Shown piece by piece: positions 17,477-25,408 of a stretch of DNA of 62,461 bases. The position numbers and the translations under genes were made by a program. A model generated the notes under the pieces. It was not told the DNA's origin and did no database searches. It saw only the letters and a program-made list of their open reading frames with translations. Source of the DNA: DSUN01 sp035527715 (GTDB lineage: Bacteria; Planctomycetota; PUPC01; DSUN01); assembly GCA_035527715.1 (NCBI GenBank), contig DATKZY010000157.1:1-62461 (forward strand). Reading direction: 5' to 3'. Each line of letters starts with the position of its first letter. Position 1 is the first letter of the stretch.

Positions 17477-18836
17477 GGTCTGGGTCGTCAATGCTTCCCC
17501 CCTTATCCTGCTCGCGCGCTCAAGTCGAGGAGTCGCCCTCTTGGCTGCACTAGCCATCGTGGATGCCCTGGGAGCCCAGAAGATGGACACGTCGGACATG
17601 AAGCTGGCGGAGAAAATCGTGGTCGGCGGGGTCGAGCTTCGCACCGCCTCGCCGCCGAAGGGGCTCGTCCTGCGCGAGGAACTGGGCCTCGTCACCCACG
17701 AAGCGGTCACGGGCCAGGTGGTCCACCGCACGCCCAGGCCGGCCGTGGGGATATACGAGACCAAGGCGACGATCACCCCCGGCGGCGACTACCTGCTGAT
17801 GTTCCCCGAGGGCAAGCACTACGGCGGCCAGAAGACCAAGGTCAACGACCTCCTCGCCTGCCGCTCGTCCGACAAGGGAAAGACCTGGACCGCCCCCAAG
17901 GTGGCCTTCGCGATTGACTACAACCAGCACGGCTTCATCCCACTCATCCCGCGCGGCTCGAAGCGCATCTACGCCTTTGGCACCCAGCCGATGTGGGACA
18001 AGTTCAACGGCGTCGAGAACGCTGCCATCGGCTTCCGATACTCCGACGACGACGGCCACACCTGGTCCGACGTGACGCTGATTGAACCGGTCAACGACCC
18101 CGGCTACCTCGGAATGTCCGTGATGCGCATGTGCGAGACGGACCGCGGCACCTGGCTCCTCGGCTCCCACACAGGCACCAGGTGGTTCAAGCTGCCCGAC
18201 GGCACGACCACCACGAAGACCCGCTCCTACATCCTCCGCAGCGGGGACCAGGGGAAGACGTGGACGCTGCTGCCCGGCCCGCGCGAGGGCGGCTGGTATC
18301 TCAAGCAATTCGAGCGGATGGACGAGATTCGCCCCATCGCCCTCGGCGGCGGAAAGGCCCTCGCCTTCGCACGAACCTGCGAAGGACACCTCTGGGAGCT
18401 GCGCAGCAACGACGACGGCAAGACCTGGAGCGAGCCGAAGGCCACCGTGCTCGTCCAGCCCGACGCTCCGCCGATGCTCTTCCACCTGGCCGACGGCAAG
18501 ACCTTGATTGCCTTCCACCACAACCGCCATACGGGACACCACTTCAAGCAGACCGACCGCTCGGAGGTCTGGGCGTCGCTCTCGACCGACGAGGGGCGCA
18601 CCTGGAGCGAGCCGCGCTTCGTCTTCGCCAACGCCCTCGCCCCGACCCTCGAGAACGACTGGCGGAACCACAACTGCTCCTACATCGACATGTTCCCCGA
18701 CGGCGAGTCCCTCCACCTCTTCGTGCCGCACCGCTGGCGGCAGGCGGTGCACCTGACGTTCAGGGAAAGCGACATCGCGAGTTTCCCCACAAAGGCCGAC
18801 CTGGCCGCGGCAAGCCAGAAGGAGGGCGGGAAGTGA
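17469..18836 (+). CDS. Sialidase-like BNR protein fused in frame to a truncated PIN-toxin N-terminus
   Basis: Residues 1-20 (MARVWVVNASPLILLARSSR) match the first strand of DUF3368/PIN toxins, including the first metal-binding-type VVNASPLI. The reading frame then passes into GVALLAALAIVDALGAQ, a hydrophobic stretch resembling the signal peptide of the downstream protein. Residues about 85-455 form a six-bladed sialidase-like propeller with five Asp-boxes of type S-x-D-x-G-x-T-W: SSDKGKTW, YSDDDGHTW, SGDQGKTW, SNDDGKTW, STDEGRTW. The original sialidase start seems lost, so translation may now be driven by the overlapping antitoxin gene. The 3' end overlaps the FAD oxidoreductase by 4 bp. Sugar substrate unknown. 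Confidence 0.8.
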   Translation: MARVWVVNASPLILLARSSRGVALLAALAIVDALGAQKMDTSDMKLAEKIVVGGVELRTASPPKGLVLREELGLVTHEAVTGQVVHRTPRPAVGIYETKATITPGGDYLLMFPEGKHYGGQKTKVNDLLACRSSDKGKTWTAPKVAFAIDYNQHGFIPLIPRGSKRIYAFGTQPMWDKFNGVENAAIGFRYSDDDGHTWSDVTLIEPVNDPGYLGMSVMRMCETDRGTWLLGSHTGTRWFKLPDGTTTTKTRSYILRSGDQGKTWTLLPGPREGGWYLKQFERMDEIRPIALGGGKALAFARTCEGHLWELRSNDDGKTWSEPKATVLVQPDAPPMLFHLADGKTLIAFHHNRHTGHHFKQTDRSEVWASLSTDEGRTWSEPRFVFANALAPTLENDWRNHNCSYIDMFPDGESLHLFVPHRWRQAVHLTFRESDIASFPTKADLAAASQKEGGK

Positions 18837-20308
18837 ATCAACGCGATCGCGTCAGCCGCCGCGAGGCGATCGGGCTTGCCGCAGGAGCCGCAGGCGCGGC
18901 TCTCGCATCCTCACGGGCAATTGGAGCCACGATGGACACGGCGAAGGGCACACTGGCGTTTCAGCGCGAACTGCTGCTCGCGAAGCCCTGTGACGTGGTG
19001 GTCTGCGGCGGGGGGCCGGCGGGGTTCGCTGCGGCGCTGGCCGCGCGACGGGCCGGCCTGTCGGTGCTGCTGGTGGACGCGCAGGGCCAGCTCGGCGGCA
19101 TGGGCACCTCGGGCCTGGTGTCGCACTGGCTCGGCGGGCGCACGAGCGACTGCCGCCGCTGGGTCGTGGGCGGCGTCTTCCGCACGCTGGCCGAGGAGGC
19201 GGCGAAACGCGGCATCGCGCTCCTCCCCACGCCAGCCAAGACGAAGTATCAGCCCCACGGCTGGTTCAAGGGCCAGCTCGAGGCGGGCGTGCCCTTCGAC
19301 CCCTTCGGCATGGCGGGACTCCTCGACGAGAAGGCGGCCGAGGCGGGCGTCGAGGTGTTGCTCCTCACGCAGGCGGTGGACGTGGCGGTGGCCGACGGGC
19401 GGATCACCCACGTGGTCATCTCGAACAAGAGCGGCCTGGCCGCGGTGCCTGCGGCCGCCGTGGTGGACGCGACGGGCGACGCCGACATCGCGGCCCGCAG
19501 CGGCTGCGAGATCGTCAAAGGCCGCGAAGGTGACGCCCTGATGACCCCTGCCACACTGATATTCCACGTGGACGGCGTGGACCAGGATGCGCTGGCCGCC
19601 TACATCGGGGAGCACGACACGCCGCGGTTCCGCAAGGAGATCGCCGCACTGCGCAAGGCGGGCGAGTGGCCCTTCCCCTACGACATCTTCATCAGCGTGC
19701 AGCTCACCGAGAAGGGCACGATGATGATCAACACGTCCCGTCTCGTGGGCGTGGACGGCACGGACGGCGCGTCGGTGACGCAGGGGATGATTCGCGGCCG
19801 CGCCGAGACGCAGAAGCTCCTGGCCATTCTGCGGAAGCACTTTCCCGGCTTCGCCAACGCGCGCGTCAAGGCGGTCGCGCCGCTCCTCGGCGTGCGCGAG
19901 ACGCGCCGCATCAAGGGGCCGTATGTCCTGACAGTGAAGGACGTGAACGCGGGGCGCGGCTTCGACGAGGCCATCGGCTTCTCGGCCTACGGCTGGGACC
20001 TGCCCGACCCGAAGCGTCCGAGCGAGAATCCCGGCCACGGCAAGCTGCCGGGCGTGACGCCCATCCTCTACCGCGTGATGGTGCCGCAGCCGCTCCGCAA
20101 CCTCATCTGCCCGGGCCGCGCCGTCAGCGTCGAGCGCCCGGTGCTCGGGCCGCTCCGCGTCACCGCGCCGTGCATGGCGATGGGCGAGGCCGCGGGCGCC
20201 GCCGCCGAGCAGGTCGTGCGGCGCGGCATCGCTTTTGCCGAGGTGAATGTCCCCAAGCTCCGCAAGACTCTGAGCGACCACGGAGCTGTGGTCGAGTGGA
20301 ACAAGTAG
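18833..20308 (+). CDS. Tat-exported FAD-dependent oxidoreductase
   Basis: PF12831-type FAD-dependent oxidoreductase, 491 aa. Start is GTG 18833, overlapping the upstream stop (GTGA) with AAGGAGGG in place. The N-terminus is a twin-arginine signal (SRREAIGLAAGAAGAALASS). The dinucleotide-binding motif CGGGPAGFAAALAARRAG begins near residue 58, and the FAD-contact Gly-rich strand near the C-terminus reads LICPGRAVSVERPVLGPLR. The substrate oxidised is unknown; the neighbouring sialidase-like and esterase genes suggest a carbohydrate. Close paralogues at 22472 and 23960 and a remnant at 22395 point to local duplication. Confidence 0.88.
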   Translation: MNQRDRVSRREAIGLAAGAAGAALASSRAIGATMDTAKGTLAFQRELLLAKPCDVVVCGGGPAGFAAALAARRAGLSVLLVDAQGQLGGMGTSGLVSHWLGGRTSDCRRWVVGGVFRTLAEEAAKRGIALLPTPAKTKYQPHGWFKGQLEAGVPFDPFGMAGLLDEKAAEAGVEVLLLTQAVDVAVADGRITHVVISNKSGLAAVPAAAVVDATGDADIAARSGCEIVKGREGDALMTPATLIFHVDGVDQDALAAYIGEHDTPRFRKEIAALRKAGEWPFPYDIFISVQLTEKGTMMINTSRLVGVDGTDGASVTQGMIRGRAETQKLLAILRKHFPGFANARVKAVAPLLGVRETRRIKGPYVLTVKDVNAGRGFDEAIGFSAYGWDLPDPKRPSENPGHGKLPGVTPILYRVMVPQPLRNLICPGRAVSVERPVLGPLRVTAPCMAMGEAAGAAAEQVVRRGIAFAEVNVPKLRKTLSDHGAVVEWNK

Positions 20309-20309
20309 A

Positions 20310-22358
20310 ATGTCCCCTTTTCCGCTCTTGGTGTGTCTCTTTCTGGCTCGGTCACTCGCGATAGCAGGAGCGACCGCGGGACTCGCTCTTGAGGGACCCG
20401 ATGAGCTGCGTGTGGCGGAAGGTGGTCCCATACGGTTCACCCTGACCATGCGCAATCGAGGGCGCGAGCCGGTCACGCTCCCGTCCCTTGCGGACAACCT
20501 CTCCATGGCGGTCGTGCAGCTATGCGAAAACGGGAGGCCAGCTTGCCCGCTGATGCTGTTCGGCGGGTTCGGCGACCGTGCCCCGTACTCGCCACAGGAA
20601 CTCCCGCCGGGTGACGCGCTGTCGCTGAGAGTAAGCGTGCGCGAATGGCTTCCCGTGATGTTCCCCGGCCGATACCGCGTAGCCATCTGCCTCCGTCTGC
20701 CCGGGCAGGAGCCATACCATCATGTGACGCTGCTGGTCGTGTCCAAGGACGACGACAGCGTGCGGCGCAAGATCGCGGAGATTGAGGCCGCGCTGCTCAA
20801 GGGAGCCGATGAGGAGTCGAGCGATCTGCGGGAGGAACTCGGGCACGACTATGACCCCAGGTACACGGCGGAGACGTATGTCCGCCTGCTCGAACACGAT
20901 GCGCGGACAGGAGACGAGTGGGGTGGGGAGGAGTGCCTCCGCCGCATCCTCGACGGGCTGGCGGAAGGCTGGTTTCGTGACCCCGCGCAAACCGTGGCGC
21001 GCCTTGCCGCCATCGCGTGGATGGATGACACGCAACTCAGCATTCATACAATGCTGAAGCGGGCACTGGACGGGATGGGCATTGACGACAAGTTCCGCGC
21101 CGATGTGTGCCCTGCTCTCCAGAAGCACTTCGATATCGAGCTGCACGAGCCGTCGGGCGAACCCGAACCGGAACTGTGGACATTCACTTATCTCCCACGG
21201 AATATTCCGTTGCCCGCGCAAGCCGAGCAGTATGCCTCTCTCCCTCTCGAAGTGGTCACAGTTCTAGCGGCTGCCGGTCTCCTCTGCGGCTTGGCTGCGG
21301 GCATCTTCGTGGGAAAACGCCGGGCAATCAAGAGCCGTGCACACACGATCGCTGCACTGGGGTGTCTCTTGAGCTGCGGAAGCCTGCGGGCCGGCGATGC
21401 CCCCGGCCCCATCACGCTGACAACGCCGGAGCAACTGGAGGCCATCGAGGGCTTCCCCATCTCGATCCCCTTGAAGTTCCGGAATCAGGGGCCTCAAGAG
21501 GCGGAAATCCCCCTCTCGGATAGGGAGCTTTGTGTCCTCGTGGAGAAGGCGGAAGGGAGACGGACGGGACAATCCCGACTCCCAGCATACAAGATGGAGT
21601 TCTATGATCTCGGCGCACAGGAGGAGTCCGTCACCGTGCCCCCGCGGGGCGCCGCCGAGCACAGTGTGGACCTGAGGCGTTGGGTGCAAGTGGTCCAGGC
21701 AGGGCGATACCGCGTGACCGTGGTGGCAAGGCTGGGCGAGGATGAGGTCGTGCAGCGCGCCTTTCCCTTGACGGTCAGTGCGGACCCAGACAAGCTCCAA
21801 CGCGAGATTCAGGACATCGAAGCCAGGTTGCTGGACCCGCACGGTGACTTCCTCTTTCTCTGGCTCCGACTCACGCGGCTCGATCCCAGGTACACGGTGG
21901 ACACCTTCCTGCGGGTGCTGGAGAGCCTCCGTACCTGCCCCGACCGAGACTATCCCTTTATGCCCGAATGTTGCCTTGAGCGTATCCGCGCAGCGCTCGA
22001 GTTGGGCTGGGCCAGAGACCCCGAAGGCGTGATTGCCCGACTCGCGGCGCTGGCTCGCAGGGCGGATACCCAGCAGTGGATCGCGTCAGGAATCCGCCGC
22101 GAAGCGCGCGGCATTGCACTGCCGCTGTCTGGGCGAGACCCCAGGCTCGTCTCGGCGCTTCAGGAGCACTTTGGCGTAAGCCCGCGGGACTTCGACCCAA
22201 GCTGGGTGACCGACGAACCTGTCCTCGACCAACTCACGATTGAGCCGCCGAGGCCGCGTCCCTGGCTACCGATGGGAGCGGGGGTGTTCTGTGCCGCCGC
22301 CGCGATCGGCTATCTGGGCGGATGGCTCATCGCAAGGGCGCGCGGCTCTCGCGGATGA
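20310..22358 (+). CDS. Two fused copies of an exported, membrane-tethered Ig-like/helical protein
   Basis: The 682-aa protein is an internal tandem repeat. Each half (about 1-340 and 345-682) has in order a signal-like segment, an Ig-like beta domain (copy 1 FTLTMRNRGREPVTLP, copy 2 IPLKFRNQGPQEAEIP), a helical region (DDSVRRKIAEIEAALL and DPDKLQREIQDIEARLL), a repeated D-P-R-Y-T block with RLLEHD or RVLESL, and one C-terminal transmembrane helix. The middle therefore contains the helix of copy 1 followed at once by the signal peptide of copy 2 (IAALGCLLSCGSLRAG). I infer a fusion of two tandem paralogues by loss of a stop. It starts 1 bp after the preceding gene. Function unknown. Confidence 0.75.
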   Translation: MSPFPLLVCLFLARSLAIAGATAGLALEGPDELRVAEGGPIRFTLTMRNRGREPVTLPSLADNLSMAVVQLCENGRPACPLMLFGGFGDRAPYSPQELPPGDALSLRVSVREWLPVMFPGRYRVAICLRLPGQEPYHHVTLLVVSKDDDSVRRKIAEIEAALLKGADEESSDLREELGHDYDPRYTAETYVRLLEHDARTGDEWGGEECLRRILDGLAEGWFRDPAQTVARLAAIAWMDDTQLSIHTMLKRALDGMGIDDKFRADVCPALQKHFDIELHEPSGEPEPELWTFTYLPRNIPLPAQAEQYASLPLEVVTVLAAAGLLCGLAAGIFVGKRRAIKSRAHTIAALGCLLSCGSLRAGDAPGPITLTTPEQLEAIEGFPISIPLKFRNQGPQEAEIPLSDRELCVLVEKAEGRRTGQSRLPAYKMEFYDLGAQEESVTVPPRGAAEHSVDLRRWVQVVQAGRYRVTVVARLGEDEVVQRAFPLTVSADPDKLQREIQDIEARLLDPHGDFLFLWLRLTRLDPRYTVDTFLRVLESLRTCPDRDYPFMPECCLERIRAALELGWARDPEGVIARLAALARRADTQQWIASGIRREARGIALPLSGRDPRLVSALQEHFGVSPRDFDPSWVTDEPVLDQLTIEPPRPRPWLPMGAGVFCAAAAIGYLGGWLIARARGSRG

Positions 22359-22394
22359 GGTGGAGTCAAGGGACCAGAGACGCTTGCTCATCTC

Positions 22395-22471
22395 CGCGCG
22401 CCGCGCCATCAGCGTCGAGCGCCCGGTGCTCGGGCCGCTGCGCGTCGCGGCGCCGTTGTGGAGTGGACGCA
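22395..22471 (+). pseudogene. Remnant of the 3' end of an FAD oxidoreductase gene
   Basis: The stretch GTCGAGCGCCCGGTGCTCGG is shared with the 3' part of the 18833-20308 gene (about 20128-20165), where it encodes SVERPVLGPLR. After a short gap a phrase TGGAGTGGA resembles its last codons (VEWNK). It directly precedes the start of the next FAD oxidoreductase, so a deleted tandem copy is the simplest explanation. Confidence 0.6.
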
Positions 22472-23938
22472 ATGAGGGAAGCGAACCTCACGCGCCGGCA
22501 GCTTCTCCGGGCGGGCGCGGCCGCGGGCGGCGGAGTGCTGCTGGCGGCAGCACGTGGCGCGGAGCCGACGCCCCCGGCCAAGGCCGAAACAGGCAAGAAG
22601 CCCCCAAGGGAGCCGCGCATGTACACGGAGCCGGCGAAGCGGGTGCCCATGCTCGGAGAGTACGACGTGATCGTGTGCGGGGGCGGGCCGGCCGGCTGCG
22701 CCGCCGCCGTCGCAGCCGCTCGCCACGGGGCCAGGACGCTCCTCGTCGAGCGCGACGGCTATCTCGGGGGCACGACCGTCTCGGCCCTCGTCGTGCCCAT
22801 CCTCAGCACGAACGGCGTGGACTTTCAGGGCGTGTGGCACGAGCTGATGCGGGCGCTCCAGCGCCGCAGCGGCGTCTCGGGCCTCACTCGCGGCCACCCC
22901 GTTGCGGCTCACTGGATCGTCGGCTCGGTGGACCCCGAGCAGGTGAAGCACGCCTGGGACGAGTTGGTGACCGGCGCGGGAGCGACGCTGCTGCACCACG
23001 CTCTCGTCGCGGGCGCCATCGTGGACGCCGGGCGCTGCCGCGGCGTCGTGGTCGAGACCAGGGCAGGCCGCCGCGCGCTCTGCGCGCAGCGGGTGGTGGA
23101 CTGCACGGGCGACGGCGCCGTGTGCGCCCACGCCGGCGTGCCCTCGGAGCAGGGCATTGACGGCCAGAAGTGGGCGATGGGCGTCGGCTTCATGTGGCGC
23201 CTCGCCGGCGTGCCCGCGGTCGCGTCCACCACGCAGGGACAGGGCGTGCCCGGCTTCGGGCGCACGGTCGGCGCGCGGCCCGAGTGCCTCGGCGGCATGC
23301 TCCGCCTGCTGCGCGTAGACCCCCTCGACCCGTGGGACCTCACCCGCGCCGTGCGCGAGGGCCGCCGCGAGGCCCTCCGCCTCGCGCAGGCCGCACGCAA
23401 GAAGCCAGGGCTCGAACAGGCCTACCTGGTGGACACCGCGGCCCAGCCGGGCATCCGCCAGTCGCGTCGCGTCCATGGCCTCGCCACGGCCACCCGCGAC
23501 GACGCCATGCAGTTCCGGAAGCACGCGGACGGCGTCGCGCGCTCGTCGTGGGAGATAGACATCCATTCGGCCACGGACCCGCGGAAGAAGGGCGTGGCCT
23601 ACGACGACCCCGCGTACCGCCCCCGCATCGAGGGGGCGAAGCGCGGCGACTACTTCGACGTCCGCTACGGCTGCCTCGTGGCCAAGGGCGTGGACGATCT
23701 CCTCGTGGCCGGCCGGTGCCTGTCAGCCGAGCACGAGGCCCAGGCATCGCTGCGCATCCAGCAGACCTGCATGGCCACGGGCCAGGCCGCGGGCACTGCC
23801 GCCGCCCTGAGCCTGAAGGAGGGCGTCGCGCCCCGACAGCTCGACCCCGCGAAGCTCGTCGCGCAACTGGACAAGGACCGGGCGGTCGAGCCCGCCTTCG
23901 AGATTCTCAAGAACCTGCCCATCGCGCCTCGAAGCTGA
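22472..23938 (+). CDS. Tat-exported FAD-dependent oxidoreductase (tandem paralogue)
   Basis: PF12831-type FAD oxidoreductase, 488 aa. ATG 22472 is chosen because a twin-arginine signal follows at once (LTRRQLLRAGAAAGGGVLLAA). The FAD loop CGGGPAGCAAAVAAARHGA starts near residue 69. It shares STNGVDFQG-WHE, VDCTGDGAVCAHAG and the SLRIQQTCMATGQAAGTAAAL end with the next gene, so the two are recent tandem paralogues. Only this one is predicted to be exported, so the pair may act on related substrates in different compartments. Substrate unknown. Confidence 0.88.
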   Translation: MREANLTRRQLLRAGAAAGGGVLLAAARGAEPTPPAKAETGKKPPREPRMYTEPAKRVPMLGEYDVIVCGGGPAGCAAAVAAARHGARTLLVERDGYLGGTTVSALVVPILSTNGVDFQGVWHELMRALQRRSGVSGLTRGHPVAAHWIVGSVDPEQVKHAWDELVTGAGATLLHHALVAGAIVDAGRCRGVVVETRAGRRALCAQRVVDCTGDGAVCAHAGVPSEQGIDGQKWAMGVGFMWRLAGVPAVASTTQGQGVPGFGRTVGARPECLGGMLRLLRVDPLDPWDLTRAVREGRREALRLAQAARKKPGLEQAYLVDTAAQPGIRQSRRVHGLATATRDDAMQFRKHADGVARSSWEIDIHSATDPRKKGVAYDDPAYRPRIEGAKRGDYFDVRYGCLVAKGVDDLLVAGRCLSAEHEAQASLRIQQTCMATGQAAGTAAALSLKEGVAPRQLDPAKLVAQLDKDRAVEPAFEILKNLPIAPRS

Positions 23939-23959
23939 GGCGACGGAGGACGCCTGCTG

Positions 23960-25408
23960 ATGAGCGAAGCCAGGGAACGCATCCACACGGAGCCGGCGCG
24001 CGACGTGCCGGTGCTGGGCGAGTGGGACGTGCTGGTCGCGGGCGGCGGCCCGGCCGGCTGCGCCGCGGCCCTCGCCGCCGCACGGCACGGTGCGCGCACC
24101 CTGCTCGTCGAGCGAGAGGGCTACCTCGGCGGGGCCACCGTGGCCCAACTCGTCTGCGTGATCCTGAGCACGAACGGCGTGGACTTCCAGGGCACGTGGC
24201 ACGAGTACATGGCCGCGCTGAAGCGCCTGGGCGGCGTGACGCCGCAGTTGCGCAAGGGCTCGGGCCAGATCAGCGGCTGCGTGGACCCCGAGATGGTGAA
24301 ACACGCCTGGGACGGGCTGCTCGCCGAGGCGGGCGTCGGCATCCTGCACCTCGCGTGGGTGGCCGGGGCCATCGTGGCCGACGGGGCCATCCAGGGCCTG
24401 CTGGTCGAGACGCGCGGCGGCCGCCGCGCGCTCATGGCCCGCCGCGTGATTGACTGCACGGGCGACGGCGCCGTGTGCGCCCGCGCCGGCGTCGGCTGGG
24501 ACCAGGGCGACGGCGAGCACAAGTGGGCCATGGCCTGCACCAAGGTCTTCCGCATGGGCAACGTGCACCGGCCCAAGGGCTTCCCGAACGACGCGGCGAT
24601 GCGGAAGCTCGCCGAGGCCCTCACCGCGGCCATCGCCCGCGGCGAGTTCACCACCCCCGTGCTCACCACGCGGGACCGCATCCTCGGCTACGTGCGGGGC
24701 GGGGCCTGGCAGCTCCCGCCCCATCGCCCCGAGCTGCTCTCGGTGATCAGCCGCGTGCTGAAGGTGGACCCGCTCGACCCCTTCGACCTCACGCGCGCGG
24801 AACGCGAGGGCCGCGAGCAGGCGCGGCAGGCCGCCGAGTTCTACCGCCGCTACGTGCCCGGCTTCGAGCAAGCCTACTTCCTCGACACCTCGGCCCACCT
24901 CGGCATCCGCTCCAGCCGCCGCGTCCACGGCCTCGCCACCGTGACGGCGCGCGACGCCATCGAGTTCCGGAAGTACCCCGACGGCATCGCCCGCGGCTCG
25001 TGGGAGATTGACGTGTGGCCCGCCGACAGCTACACGCGGCCCGCGGTGGACCGCGGCAGCGCCGAATGGCGCGCGCGCAAGGCGAGGCTCGAGGGCGGCG
25101 AATACTACGACATCCGCTACGGCTGCCTCGTCGCCAAGGGCGTGGACAACCTGCTCGTGGCCGGGCGCTGCCTCTCGGCCGAGCACCAGGCCGAAGCCTC
25201 GCTGCGCATCCAGCAGACCTGCATCGCCACCGGCCAGGCCGCCGGCACCGCCGCCGCGCTCGGCCTCAAGGAGGGCCTCACGCCGCGCCAGCTCGACCCG
25301 ATGAAGGTCGTGGCGCAGTTGGCGCGCGACCGCGCCGCCGTCGAGCCCGCCTTCGACACCCTCAAGGGCCTGCCCGTCGCCCCCGGCGCGACTCAGGAAG
25401 GCACGTGA
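23960..25408 (+). CDS. FAD-dependent oxidoreductase, cytoplasmic paralogue
   Basis: Second member of the tandem pair, 482 aa, without signal peptide. The FAD loop AGGGPAGCAAALAAARHGA is near residues 27-45, IDCTGDGAVCARAG near 165-178, and IRYGCLVAKGVDNLLVAGRCLSAEHQAEASLRIQQTC near 385-420 forms the C-terminal FAD-binding part. It begins 21 bp after the previous stop and overlaps the esterase start by 4 bp, so all belong to one transcript. Substrate not known. Confidence 0.88.
   Translation: MSEARERIHTEPARDVPVLGEWDVLVAGGGPAGCAAALAAARHGARTLLVEREGYLGGATVAQLVCVILSTNGVDFQGTWHEYMAALKRLGGVTPQLRKGSGQISGCVDPEMVKHAWDGLLAEAGVGILHLAWVAGAIVADGAIQGLLVETRGGRRALMARRVIDCTGDGAVCARAGVGWDQGDGEHKWAMACTKVFRMGNVHRPKGFPNDAAMRKLAEALTAAIARGEFTTPVLTTRDRILGYVRGGAWQLPPHRPELLSVISRVLKVDPLDPFDLTRAEREGREQARQAAEFYRRYVPGFEQAYFLDTSAHLGIRSSRRVHGLATVTARDAIEFRKYPDGIARGSWEIDVWPADSYTRPAVDRGSAEWRARKARLEGGEYYDIRYGCLVAKGVDNLLVAGRCLSAEHQAEASLRIQQTCIATGQAAGTAAALGLKEGLTPRQLDPMKVVAQLARDRAAVEPAFDTLKGLPVAPGATQEGT

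Noticed and set aside
17469..17530. Functional PIN toxin after the UPF0175 gene
   Set aside because: Only the first strand of a PIN domain remains; the later acidic residues are missing.
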